A DNA stretch of 64,000 bases from the NCBI GenBank assembly GCA_020736575.1, contig JAGPYM010000011.1:1134822-1198821 (forward strand). Reading direction: 5' to 3'. Made by a program: the position numbers and the translations under genes. This DNA comes from Thelonectria olida (Eukaryota > Ascomycota > Sordariomycetes > Hypocreales > Nectriaceae). Positions 44,915 to 56,392 of the stretch are shown here, in pieces. The notes under the pieces are model-generated. The model was given only the letters and a program-made list of their open reading frames with translations, did not search any database and had not been told where the DNA came from. The stretch's first letter is position 1, and every line of letters begins with the position of its first letter.

Positions 44915-46935
44915 TTAGTAACTATAGCAGACCATGATATCATGCCATTGGATTATTAGCCGTTCGGCACTGCCCATAACACACTCCTTGAAGTTCCTCT
45001 TTCTAGATATTCTTGCCTGTTCATTGGTGCAAATGCATGGCATCTTTCGTCCCTTAGGTAGTTGGAAATCCGAAGCTTCTATTACCTCAAGTTCCCACCG
45101 CTGCTTTCGACAAGCAGAACGAGCCATGCGAGTATTCAAAGCCAGACCCCCAATGACCGAGGCAGTAACCCAAGGAACGTGCATGTTGAAGTTTTCAATG
45201 TAAAACTCGAAATCCTCAAACATCATGTAGCCTCCCAGGTAAGGATACGATAGTTGGACGGTGCTGCAAAAACAGTTTCTGAATCCGCCGATTAGCTACA
45301 CAAACAAGAGGTCAGTAACATGGCTTAAGAGAACCTGTGGCGTGTGGGATCTTAGACATACCACGAGTGCGGTGAGAAAGATGAGCCAGACGAAAGCGAC
45401 AAAATTGAACATGTTGCAGACCATTCTGCCTTTTCGGCCCGGAGCTTTGCAGATTAGTTGGTACCCCCAAGTCAAGGAACTCAGAACACCATAGACAAGA
45501 CAGCACCCAGACCAGCAACCCAATCCAAAGGTCGGGGTGAAGAAGGCAATCATGAAAGCCATCATGACTTCGACCCACACGATCAGCAGGGAAACAGTAG
45601 CGGTGATGAACCAAGATCCTGGTCGTCTTCCGTTGAGGTGGTCGACTACCACGCTTGCACAAGCTTCATATTCCGAGACATCATTGCCTGGCTCGCAAGC
45701 ATTGTGCGCTCGAATGGCGGCGTCGGCGAGATAGGAACATTGAGCTCTGCGGCCTTGGCCGATGAACTCTCCAACACGGAAGGCTTCCAATTCGTTCCGG
45801 GAGGTTTGCCTCGTCCACCACTTGGGACGTGGAATGTTCTTCTTGTTGTCGGCTTCTTTCGTGGCCGCCATCACGGCGTTGACGTTGTAGAGCCAGCGAG
45901 AAAGCAAAGTGCTGCATTTGCGTCAGCGATTCAGTGTCACCATTTGCCAAATCACGTTCAACGTACGCTGAACGTTCCGCAGATACAGGATTGCGATCAA
46001 TGATACTGAAAATGACCAGAATCGGTAGCCAGCAGTAAATAAGACCAAGAGTCAGAGGGGCTCCAGTGCGATTACCATCAATGTCCGCAAACGCCAAGAC
46101 GAGGGAAAAGAGGAAAGCAATGAGAAAGATGGCGAGACTAGCTAGGGTTGGAATAACACCACGACGCCTCAGAACTCGAAGCTGAAAGGCGATGGTAGAG
46201 AGTAATTCAGCGGTATACTGTTGATCATGATCAACAGAGCCATTATTCTTGGCCAATGGTCGAAAGAGACCAAATACCAATGCGTTATGGAATATGTGCT
46301 CCTCATGATGGTCACTCGGGGTGTCGAACTGTCCAATGCAGCTGAGCACGTAAAAGGTGTCGTTCCATAAGCCATGCCTCGTCTTGGCCATGCGATGGCA
46401 ATGCCTCGTTTGGCGCACGTTGAAGATGGTGTGAGTCAAGGCTGTCTGAGGGGATCCCACCCAGTGAAATACTGAGCCAAAAGTTGTTCGGAACTTCTTC
46501 TGGTGGACAGATTCGTAAGGGAGGTTTAGTAAGATGGACAACTGGAATATCCAATTTGTTGCAATCTCCAACGCTGACCGGGTTGACATGATCTCGGTTC
46601 GGCTTCCGCAGAGCCTTTTGCATCCTACTGTAATGTCAGTACTGATGATAGCCTAAGTTAGACAAGACGGGACGCCATACGATACCTTCGTAATTGATGG
46701 CTGTGATGTTCTCTCGAGGAAAGCCATGGCGTAGACCTGTGATGGGCCCAGTCCACAGATATTGATCTATAGTGCTATTGTCAATATCGCCCAAGGTCGT
46801 GTTTCCGGTCAGTATGGCATTCAATACACTCGAGCAAGTTGAAAAATCAGTGTCTTGGGCGCGGACGGTTGCGAGGAGCGTCCATATGACGAGACCACGT
46901 ACGAGAGCAACTCTATGCAAAGAAGATGAAGCCAT
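44915..46935 (-). CDS. Secretory multi-pass membrane protein, unknown function
   Basis: Four exons, 46935-46686, 46624-45967, 45911-45362 and 45295-44915 (612 aa), all with good donors, branches and phases. The signal peptide spans about residues 1-26 (MASSSLHRVALVRGL...). The lumenal part has Cys pairs (STCSS; EGCKRLCGS) and sequons (NTT, NST, NIT). TM segments follow: WIFQLSILLNLP, VIPTLASLAIFLIAFLFSLVLAF, LIYCWLPILVIFSII, ITATVSLLIVWVEVMMAFMI, CCLVYGVLSSLTW, FNFVAFVWLIFLTALVLIG. A conserved-looking junction (RNPVSAERSATLLSRWLYNV) links TM4 and the next helices. I recognise it as a fungal conserved hypothetical family but can assign no activity. The gene is intact although flanked by two pseudogenes. 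Confidence 0.8.
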
Positions 46936-47824
46936 TTTTCATTGAGGCACTGAAGAAGGAGAGTTAGGCAGGATGGAGCGGGGAAGGCGGGATATATTGT
47001 AAATCAGGCTGCCGCTAGAGCCGCCATATGTATGATTATCTAGAACGAGGGAGGGTGTGGAACAGGCCCGCTCGTTGATTCGGATGTCTTTCGTGCTGAG
47101 CCTTGATATGCAGTCTCTTGATGGCTATTGGCTATGCCGTTGTCAGAGTTGTGCCAAGGACCAAAGATGCGGTGTGACTAGTAGGACTTGGCTATAGATT
47201 GGCCGATCGATTCGCGAGTAGTAGTTGATACAAGATGTCTGTATTCGATACTAACTGGATAGCTAGGCCAGAAGGGGGACGGGACGGCTGAGAAGCTCGT
47301 TCTAAGTGGTCGGGCTGGTAGACCATGGCGACTTTGCGGGGGCAAAGGTAAGACATACAGGAAACTATCATGTTCAGGCTTTGGCCACATGATGAGGAGC
47401 TGATTAGATGCCGTGTGTGTTTCATGAGTGACCAATGATGACAGACAGATGGGTGACAGGGGAGGATGTGCTCAATGAGGTGCTACCAATAGTTCACGCA
47501 TGCCTTCACTTGCAAACCGATTTGCGTCATCTCGTGTGCTCGTCGATTCAGGACAAGCTTCCTAGAGAAATATTTGCTGAAAAGTACATGGATGTTCCAT
47601 CATTGATTTCGATAGTGCTCTGTAAGTTACCTAACATCCATAGTACTGAGATCCTCCCTTTGTCAGCTTCCATCACCAGGCTGACTACGCCGAATGATGA
47701 CCACAAAGCGGCAGCCTAAAACTGTTGAGTAATCATATAAAACTCCGAAGACGAGACTTTGCAAGCCCCCAACTGTCCTTGTCCTTGCCAAACAATCAAC
47801 GCTCAATGACGAGAAGGTGTCAAA
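46936..47824. other. Intergenic
   Basis: About 0.9 kb. A 94-codon plus-strand frame at 47435-47719 (with LPIVHACLHLQTDLRHL) has no recognised relative and no clear start context, so it is left out as a gene. Confidence 0.4.
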
Positions 47825-49114
47825 ATGTTTGCTAGCCAACTAAGAATGGAAAAAGCCACCAACGACCTTTCCCAACTCCTCGACGACGATCGAGACTATC
47901 GTCCAGAAGATGCGTCGGCTACGATTGAAAGTAACCCTGGAGATATTCTACACCACTTCCTTTCACCAAACTGGATGAAAGATGAGAACACTCCATCCTT
48001 CGACGGCAAGCCCGGGGCGTCACTGAAACAAAACAACAACGCCTTGCGCAAAATCAACTTCAATAACATCGGCTTCCGCAAAATTGGCTTCGGGCAATGC
48101 GGTTTCGTCTTCGAACGCCCGGGATGGGAATTCGTCTCCAAGGTGTCTCGGCCGGGGTTTGGGGATGCCCTCTGGTCTGACTTCTACCAACACCTCAAGG
48201 TATGGGAGTGCTTTCGAGACCGCTCTCTTGACTGCCGAGTCCCAGCCGTTCATGGCTACGTCCCTCAAGAAGACACGGCTTGGTGGGCAGAGAAGTTGCA
48301 TAACTTTCCTTCAACCTCGGGGTTCCAAATGCCCAGCAACGCTCTCTTGACGAAAAGAATCTTGCCCCTCCCAAAGATTGTTCGCGAGGCTCTCATCGAT
48401 TCATATTGCCCTGAAGACTTGATTGAATCTGCAAAGCTTAACCACACCAACCGAGACTGCTTGGCCCGAATCTATCTTGGGAGACGAACAAAGAGTGAAA
48501 CCAAGTCGCCCAACTTTACCCTAAGGAACTTCAACCTTCATCTTGACCAGATGATCGAACTTGATCTCTATGTTGCCGGCTTTTCCAGAGCCATGGGCGA
48601 AGCCCTGGCCATTATTCATTGGGACGCGAATGTTGATGGCTACGATATTGAGTTCGTCTTGGGCAGTGACTAGGTCGTGGAATACCAAGTCACAGATGAT
48701 CAGCCAATCTCGAAAGACGTTGTTAACATGCCGTCACATGCCAGCTTGAGAATCAACACCGCGAGCACTCCGAAATCCTTCAGGCGCAAAACCAGTATTT
48801 GGTGCCTCGATTTCAACTTGTGCAGTTCATGGCCCGAAGACATCGGATGGAAGATCCCGGAAGATCTCATTGAACAGCTCGTCATTGCCTTCTTCGAAAA
48901 CGATTCGTATTATCCTCTTCCGCTGATGGAGACGGACCTGGAAGAAGAGCTGTGGTCCGGTTTCCGAGATGCCTACCTGTATACGGCCAAGGCAGTTCTC
49001 GCAACCAAAGATGCGCGCCTACGAGCCCTACCAGCGTTGTTCATACAGGCAGGCATTAAGAGGGAGCGCTGGAACTTGGAGCTAGGACGGGACTTTGGAG
49101 AATGTTTCGTATAA
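47825..49114 (+). pseudogene. DUF3669 protein with one in-frame stop
   Basis: The frame runs 430 codons with a single TAG at 48671-48673 (codon 283) and no other lesion. N-terminal to the stop are the DUF3669 blocks IGFRKIGFGQCGFVFERPGW and SRAMGEALAIIHWDANVDGYDIEFVLG. After it the same frame continues with SIWCLDFNLCSSW, LIEQLVIAFFENDSYYPLPL and RERWNLELG, all typical of the family's C-terminal half. The fold is related to protein kinase/aminoglycoside-phosphotransferase types, by family knowledge, but no activity is proven. No GT..AG intron of plausible length can remove the stop. It is either a fresh nonsense mutation, a sequencing error or a shortened protein of 282 aa. Start MFASQLRMEK in CAAAATG context. 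Confidence 0.8.
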
Positions 49115-49857
49115 ACTCCGACCTTGATTTATCACAGTATCTACCGGTGGCCGTTGGGCAAACATGGAACTAAAGCTGGACAAGGGTTGAGGGTAGGAAT
49201 GAGGAGATGAAAGAAGCAGGGCGTGAACAAAGGCACACTCATTCCTTGTAGTATTGATGCCCATGCCCCCGCCATTACTCGCCATTTGCATGAATAAAAT
49301 AAGTAAGCAAGTACAAATATTCATAGAATAATCATTATGGCACATGGGCTATTCATATTTTCCGACCGCGAGATGCGTCGTTGCTTGTATTTACTCTCTT
49401 GCGCAGACATTCACCGCAGATCTCCCAGCCACCTCCAGCGCTTCGCCCGCCTCAGCCGATGGATTCTCGCCCACGTTTTGCCCAATAATAAGTTTTCCTT
49501 TATGCTCTATTCAGACGCATCATGTGTTGATTGCCTGTGGGGCTGCATGTAACGACAACACGGGACGCAAGGGTCATCTCTTTGTCTTTGCTTCTGCGAT
49601 GAATAAATGTGGTCAAGTTGGTCAGCGTCAATTACGTTTGAGAATCGAGTGTCCAATGGCCAAGTCAAAGAGAAACGCTTGTGGGGCTGAATATCAGGTA
49701 ATTGTGTCTACGCCATGTCTTGGCAGGCCATTTGGCCCATGGATGTCCGGGGGTTTCATAATAGAGACGGGTTTGTGGGATTTCAGGATGCCGTATAAAA
49801 GGCACGCTGAAGAGTCGAAGATGGTTTGCTCCGGTCTGTCACCACGCATTGCCGACC
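49115..49857. other. Intergenic
   Basis: About 0.74 kb between the DUF3669 pseudogene and the TTL-like gene. The open frame from 49344 continues over 195 codons on the plus strand but its composition is random and it overlaps the TTL start. Judged a shadow. Confidence 0.45.
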
Positions 49858-51252
49858 ATGGTTGGTCTCGACTCGAACAAGATGCATGTCCTCGTGAGGG
49901 GAGCCAATCCTTGGCTGGACAAGCATGTTGAGACCTTCATCAAGGGCCATGTTCCAGGGGCCGTCTTCGTCGATGACTTGGACGAAATACCCCAGAATGC
50001 AACAACAACCTTTCAGTTCTGTGATGGGTACAACTTGAACCCGCACTTTGGTCTTCTCAACGCCTCAGATACATCCATGATGAACGCCTACCCGAATAGC
50101 GATGCACTGTCTCGAAAAGACTATCTCGGCAAAACCATTGAGTACTGGGCGGCAAAAAGACCAAGGAGCACCCTGAGGGAACACGTTCCGCGGACAGTGC
50201 ATTTGTCGCTAGACTATAGCGAATATGTCGACGAGGCATTGGCGGCCGCCGACGATCTCAGTCTGTTGTCCTCACTCGAGGATAACGAGGATAAGCCCGC
50301 ATCGGAACGCGAGTGGTGGATTCTCAAGCCAGCCTTGATTGACTGCGGCTTTGGCATCCGCATCTTCAGCACCGTGGACGAGCTTGCAAGTCATCTCGAA
50401 CTCGCCGCCGAAATTGACGAGGAGGAGGAAGACGAGGTCAACGGTTTCTCTCCAAGCCTCTCGGCGCCATATCTCAGCTCTCTTGACGCTTTAGTCACTG
50501 CCACTGGGAAAATAACTGTCGGTGGCTCCAAGTGGCAGACGACAAGCCAGCCATTTGTCATCAGTGAGAATGATCGCATCCCCTCGGCCCAGATGCGGGA
50601 GTTCGTGGCGCAGAGATACATCGTCTCAGTACCGCCGCTCGACACGAAGAAATGGCACGCTCGCGCCTATGTCTTGTCTGTCGGGCGACTGAAGGTCCAT
50701 GTCTTTCGAGAAATGCTGGCCCTCCTCGCGTTGAAGGAATACGAGCCGCCTTGGGAGAACCCTAGCATTTTGTCTTCCTTGACCAATACGTCGCTCCAGG
50801 ATGAGGACGAGTTCGTGAGCAATGGATCGATGAGGGAATTTTGGGAAATTCCAGACGACTTGCTTCCGGGGGACTGGAAGAGGAGTGTTTTCGACCAAAT
50901 CTGCGACATTTCAGCGGAACTGTTCCAGGCAGCTGCACATACAATGGCGGATAAATTTACACCACTAGACAAGTGCTTCGAGTTATTTGCGGTGGACTGT
51001 CTCATTGACACAAGCGGGAGAGCGTGGCTGCTGGAGGTGAATGAGACGCCTGCATTCTATGAGAACGGATATGCTGGCGAGCTGGCAATGCGGTTGATGG
51101 AGTCGGTCATTTGTGTGGCCATGGAGCATATGGGAAGAGTTGAGGTGGGAGACGCGCGGAGCAATGTTGCGAGAGAGCGGATGGTCGAGGTGTTGGATGA
51201 GACGGAGAAGCTTGGGAAGAGCAACATTACCGAGATTTTGCCAGAAAGATGA
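49858..51252 (+). CDS. Tubulin-tyrosine ligase (TTL) family protein
   Basis: Single exon. ATG at 49858 (ACCATGG context) starts MVGLDSNKMHVLVRG, 464 aa. The TTL ATP-grasp features are in order: EWWILKPALIDCGFGIRIF (ATP-binding strand), an acidic insertion (EIDEEEEDEV), QMREFVAQRYIVSVPPL, KWHARAYVLSVG, and the Mg-binding strand LFAVDCLIDTSGRAWLLEVNETPAF. Yeast Pby1 carries a comparable domain. TTL-type enzymes add amino acids to tubulin tails or other acceptors using ATP. The substrate of the fungal members is unsettled. The gene is intact between degraded neighbours. No signal peptide. Confidence 0.9.
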   Translation: MVGLDSNKMHVLVRGANPWLDKHVETFIKGHVPGAVFVDDLDEIPQNATTTFQFCDGYNLNPHFGLLNASDTSMMNAYPNSDALSRKDYLGKTIEYWAAKRPRSTLREHVPRTVHLSLDYSEYVDEALAAADDLSLLSSLEDNEDKPASEREWWILKPALIDCGFGIRIFSTVDELASHLELAAEIDEEEEDEVNGFSPSLSAPYLSSLDALVTATGKITVGGSKWQTTSQPFVISENDRIPSAQMREFVAQRYIVSVPPLDTKKWHARAYVLSVGRLKVHVFREMLALLALKEYEPPWENPSILSSLTNTSLQDEDEFVSNGSMREFWEIPDDLLPGDWKRSVFDQICDISAELFQAAAHTMADKFTPLDKCFELFAVDCLIDTSGRAWLLEVNETPAFYENGYAGELAMRLMESVICVAMEHMGRVEVGDARSNVARERMVEVLDETEKLGKSNITEILPER

Positions 51253-51703
51253 TAGGCTTGGACGAATGAGTTTTGAGAGGTTATTATGACAAGAGTTGGC
51301 TACAGGGGGATGCTTGACACACATTGGATCGCATTAGAGGCAAGGAGGACAAGGGTAATTAGAATGTGTATGAATAGACAAAGACTTACAAGTTGAATGA
51401 TATCATAGCTCTCTTTAGGAAGTAATTTTGTCCCAGCTGGAAAATCTCATCCCAACCTTCTTCTGCCAATGATGGAGCTTCAGGTTGTCACTGCGCACCA
51501 ACACAAACACCACAAGTCGCATTCACGCCATTTCCACACTTGGCGCGTCATGTGATCCTAACTAATTGTGGCTTAGCTATCTGACGAATCCAGATCACAC
51601 AAGTGTCAAGTCTCGTCCAAGTGAAAAAGCCCGCCAGCCAGCCTGCTGCTCTCCGTATTACCCGCCGTTTCATTTGTCCAACACTTGACGAACGCCTTAT
51701 CCT
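51253..51703. other. Intergenic
   Basis: About 0.45 kb between two plus-strand genes, AT-rich, no gene seen. Confidence 0.5.
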
Positions 51704-52754
51704 ATGGGATTTGACATCCTGTCGAAGCTAGCAGCAGCTGGTGGAGCTGCTTACACAAATCTCACCAAGAAATGGTATCTTTTTCCGGTCGTTAGTTACG
51801 TGACTGCCACGGCTGCTTGTACTGACGGTCTTCTACCAGGGAACAGCGGAAACGGAACAAGGACATCGTCGTGCGAGATGAAGATGCGAAAAGAGCACAG
51901 GAAATTCGCCAAAGAAATGAGTTCCTACAGTTAATCATGGCCAAAGTCACTGGCGCATCAGCGACAGAGATGGCACCTTTGCAATACGATGAAACTAGCC
52001 CGCACAAAGCGGTATTCCTGGTCACCATCCCAATCTCATTTGGGCGCTTTGAGCTGTCAGAAAGGTCATACAACCTTTTGGCCAAACACGTCGGCATGAG
52101 CCTGGACAGTGTCAGCCACTGGGCAGTATGCGTGATTGACCGAGGAGTTGAGCCACGTCTAGCAGATGGCCATCTCGACTTTTGCTATGATTTGATGAGT
52201 GATCGCTTGGAGTTCAGCGCCCTGGGGAAGAATTATTTCCGCGTCGCCGAGATTACGGCCGCCTTTGTCAAGTCGTGGAGCTCTTGCTACTACGTGGGCG
52301 AGACGACAAAGACTCACCACGAGATTCAGCAAGTCGGTGAGTGGCTGCCAGACGCACGCCTCTGTGAGAGAGTGCGCTTTTGCTAACATTAACCGTAGGC
52401 CTCGCCCACATGGATCTTCACCCTCGATACAGCCTCCTTTCCAATAATTGCCAGCATTTGGTCGACACCCTCGTCAAAGAGCTGTGCAACGGAAAGATCA
52501 TCAGCCAGGCAAAGTTGGAAGAAGAGTTGTCTCTTGCCTCACCACAGATTGCGAGGGATCTCATGGTTGCCAAGTTCAAATCCAAGCTTGAACTGAAGGA
52601 GAAGAAGGAGAAGAAAGGGCCCGATAAAACAAAGGAAGATGAGGAAAAGGAGGAAAAGGAAGAAAACGAGACAATTCGAGAATATCTAGATGCCATCAAG
52701 AAGCTTTGGGAAGACAAGATGGGCTCCGAGAAGGGCTCACAACATGGCCCCTGA
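51704..52754 (+). CDS. Candidate papain-fold (His-Cys) protein with acidic/basic tail
   Basis: Three exons, 51704-51774, 51840-52336 and 52399-52754 (307 aa); introns GTATCT/CTGAC/CCAG and GTGAGT/GCTAAC/GTAG with matching phases. The middle domain has a His at 117 in SVSHWAVCVIDRG, followed by FCYDLMSDRL. Far downstream is a Cys at 207 in SLLSNNCQHLVDTLVKEL. A His on an early strand and an Asn-Cys pair opening a helix are the layout of permuted papain-like folds (LRAT/PPPDE/NlpC-P60-like), which act as hydrolases or transferases. The family is my inference from those two motifs. Residues 230-307 form a highly charged Lys/Glu tail of coiled-coil look. N-terminus MGFDILSKL with Gly2 could be N-myristoylated, though the context is not ideal. 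Cytosolic. Confidence 0.68.
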
Positions 52755-53838
52755 CTTTGGCTGAGAGTCGGCAGAGAAGCCAATTGAGAAATGCGTGGCT
52801 TCGCAGATTCGGCAACGTTGCGGCATTTCTCCTGGTCAAAAATGATAATATTGCGCCAATAGAAGGCGAGATAATTTAGATATAATGACGTTGATAACGA
52901 TTTGAGGAAGAAGCCACACGGCATTGCAGCGCCGCTCAAGCTGGAGAGTGTCGTCATTGCTTGCTGCAGCATTCGTATGTATGTACAGTCTTTGTGTGCT
53001 TCTCCTTGTTCTCATCTTCTAGAACGCCAATGGAAGGAATGAGTGGGTATGTGTGTGTGTGTGTGGAACTCGTTAGTTCGGCGATGCCGTTGGAAGACCT
53101 TACTTTCGGATCCGAGAGCCATTTGCTGCGTCTTTTCAGGTCTTCGGAGAACGAATAGAGAAGAGCCATGGCGAGATTCCGAGATGGCCCCGTGTGGAGG
53201 TGTGGCCGGGAATAAGCAGCCGTTCGTCTCGGGGTTGCGGGACCAGCGGATGAGAAGTGGCAGTGGTAAAGAATGCGCCGCTGACACAATAACAGTACCA
53301 AAGCTGCCGTTCTTGGCACCTCAAACGCCCAGACGTCCAAGAGTTTGGGTGGCAACGGGATGCCGTGGGCTTCATGGGCTGTCCCCCTGGTCAACACTAT
53401 GTAGACAACTAGCGCCGCCGAGATGCCGCGAACAACCTTGACAGCTCGATCTTGCCGGCAGATTCGTCCCGGATGAAGTCATTGCGTAGCAGAGATGGCC
53501 TCGAGATGTGCGTTGCGAAAGCAATTGAGATAGAACTCAACCGTTGGCGTGAACATGGCCGTCTTGACTATATAATGATGATTTCCAGTCACGATATATC
53601 ATCATCACTCAACACTTCAACACTGCAACACTTCAACACAAGCAACTGCCACTCCAACAACATTCTCATCTTCATCTACGACCGCAACCTCAGCAACTAC
53701 CCCAACAACTACAATAACCAACGCCTTCATCGCCTTTCACCACTCCACCAACAGCTCAGACCTATCTGCCTGTCTCCGATCCCAATTACACCAACAACTT
53801 CAACAATCAGCCAGCTTCCAACTTACAACAGCTTCAAA
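52755..53838. other. Intergenic, promoter of GMC gene
   Basis: About 1.1 kb. Overlapping frames at 52954-53441 in both orientations look random. A TATATAA at 53569-53575 and an A/C-rich leader precede the GMC start codon. Confidence 0.45.
53051..53064 (+). repeat. GT dinucleotide microsatellite
   Basis: Seven GT units in the intergenic region before the GMC oxidoreductase gene. Confidence 0.9.
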
Positions 53839-55847
53839 ATGCCCGTCATCACCGAGGACCCCAAGGCTTTCGACTTCATTGTCGTTGGAGGTTTGCAGCA
53901 ACTTCCAACATAAGCATTAAATTAAGACACAGACTAACACTTTCTCAAGGTGGAACTGCCGGGTGCGTTGTCGCCGGTCGTCTTGCCGAGAACCCCAATG
54001 TCTCCGTCCTCGTCGTCGAGGCCGGCATTGACAACCCGGCTGCCGTCGACGCCATCACCACCCCGGCCACCGCGTTCACTCTTCGAGGCTCCAAGTATGA
54101 CTGGTCTTTCAAGACTGGCATGATTGACCGCCCCGAGTACACTCGCATTGAGAAGCCCAACACTCGCGGCAAGGTCCTCGGTGGCAGCTCGTGCCTCAAC
54201 TACTACACCTGGATCCCCGGCAGTGCTGCTACCTTCAACGACTGGGAGGAGTTTGGTGGAAGCGAGTGGACCTGGGAGACTTGCAAGAACTATCTCTACA
54301 AGGTCGGTTCCCCCACATCTATCCCATCTTGCATGTTCCCCTCGAACAGATAGCCTATTCTAACACCTTACTAGCCTGCCACCTATCACGATGACCGCGG
54401 CGAGCACCGCCCCGAACTCAAGTACATTGGCCAAGACGGTCCTCTTCCCGTCTCTCACTCAGACATGCTTCCCGAGACTGAGGGCTTCCGCAATGCTCTC
54501 ACCCGTGCTTGGGTCAGCAAGGGTGAGCGTCTGACCGACGATGTCCACAACGGCGAGATGCTCGGCCTTTGGAAGTGCGTCAACACCATCTACAATGGCA
54601 AGCGATCTTCCAGCTGGCGATTCCTCGAGGGCAAGCCCAACATCACCGTCTTGGGGCAGACCAATGCCAAGAAGCTCATTTTCGAGGACGGCAAGGCTGT
54701 CGGTGTCGAGGTCATCGGCCCCGACAGCCAGGTCTACTCTCTCCGCGCCAAGCACGAAGTCATCGTTTCCCTGGGCGTTTACGAGACTCCCAAGCTCTTG
54801 CTGCTCTCCGGTATTGGCCCTGAGGCGGAACTTGCCAAGTTTGGAATCGACTCGGTCGTCAAGTCGGAGCATGTCGGCCAGAACCTCCTCGATCACCCTA
54901 TCCTTCCTCACGTCTTTAAGCTGAAGGACGGATACGGCCTCGAGAACCACCTTCTCCGACCTGGCTTGGAGAAGGATGCGGCTGCCTCTGCTTACCGCTG
55001 GAAGAACAAGGGACCTCTCACCAGTGGTCTTCTTGAGCTCGTCGGTCTCCCCCGAATCGACAAATATCTCGAGAAGTCACCCGAGTATGTCGCCTTCAAG
55101 AAGGCCAACGGTGGCATCGACCCGTTTGGCCCCGGCGGCCAGCCTCATTTTGAGATTGATTTCGTCCCCATGTTCTGCGATGCCTTCCAATGGCACATTC
55201 CCACCCCTCCCAAGGGCGATTACATGACCGTCATCGTCGATCTCCTGCGACCTCTGTCCCGTAGCGGCACCGTTACCCTCAACTCTACCGATCCACTGCA
55301 ACAAGCCAACATCAACATCAACTTCTTCTCCAACGATTTGGATCTGGTTGCCATGCGCCAGGGAGTCCGCTTCATCGACGACATTCTCATGAATGGGGAT
55401 GGTATGAAGGACATCATTGAGGAGGATTATCCCTGGGCCATGCCCAGAAACTCGGATGAGGCCATGGACACCATGATCAAAGAGCGATCTCAAACCGGTT
55501 TCCGTAAGTATTCCCCATTTATCCAGCTCTCACTCTGAGTGCCACCACCTACCAATGACGTTGCTGACTTTCCTTCGAGACCCTTGCGGCACTGCTCGCC
55601 TAGGCCAGAACATTGATCAGGGTGCTGTCGACTCTAAGCTCAAGGTGTTCGGCATTGACAACCTCCGTGTCATCGATGCATCCATCATCCCCGTCATTCC
55701 GGACTGCCGCATCCAGAACTCGGTTTACATGATTGCCGAGAAGGTGAGATACGAATCAAATCAGCTGCACAATGTTCACATTATTAACAATACTTCTGCT
55801 AGGGCGCTGACATGATCAAGGCTGCTTATCCCGGCCTGTATGCTTAA
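53839..55847 (+). CDS. GMC family FAD oxidoreductase
   Basis: Five exons, 53839-53890, 53950-54302, 54375-55503, 55580-55743 and 55803-55847 (580 aa), with in-phase joins. There is no signal peptide, so it is probably cytosolic or peroxisomal. The FAD site is complete across the first splice: FIVVGGGTAGCVVAGRLAEN, then VLVVEAG. GMC signature 1 appears as KVLGGSSCLNYYTWIPGS. The substrate domain contains SLGVYETPKLLLLSGIGP (signature 2) and GQNLLDHP. The C-terminal catalytic block is HPCGTARLG, followed by NLRVIDASIIPVI and RIQNSVYMIAEKGADMIK, the usual His and Asn positions. GMC enzymes oxidise alcohols or sugars with O2 or quinones. The substrate here is unknown. Length is standard. Confidence 0.9.
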
Positions 55848-56392
55848 TGGAGGAACCGAGTGGCTCTCTTATAGACTAATAAGTAATTGATTGGTGAGCG
55901 GGGTTCATATAGAGTGCGATTATAGATTTCCTTGTTATAGAGTGTGTTTTTCTTTCATCTAGTTGCATCATGTCGCCATGTGATTTACTTCTAGTTGCTG
56001 GCCCCTAGCAACAAAGAGGCACCATTCAGGACTGCCGGCTGCTGCTGCTCGCGCGATACTAGTACCCCCGCAAAAGACTCCAAATGCATCATAGGTTTGC
56101 AATGGACGGAGACTTTTGGAGATTTTTACCCAATATCTAGGCATCGCGACGAACATCATATTCGACCTCCGAGCGTGAAGCTGTGTCTATTGGTACTCTA
56201 ACCCAACGCCATCATGTTCAAAGTTATACTTAGTACTTCGAAAACGACTGATAACATTTCCGCTTTCCCTTTGCCTAGGGAGGCATGAACTCTGGACTTG
56301 CGGCACCCCAACGTAACGTCAACGTAGTCCTTGAGTCGGACAAGTCAAGTGTCTAGCTTTTCTAGATCCGGTATGGCGACAGTCGTCCCTCT
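55848..56392. other. Intergenic
   Basis: About 0.55 kb between the GMC gene and the 3' end of the HET pseudogene. No gene recognised. Confidence 0.5.

Noticed and set aside
47435..47719. A 94-codon plus-strand frame before the DUF3669 gene
   Set aside because: No recognised motif, and no support for joining it to the downstream gene.
48665..48680. A very short intron removing the DUF3669 TAG
   Set aside because: GT..AG pairs around the stop would give an intron of about 18 nt, too short for fungal splicing.
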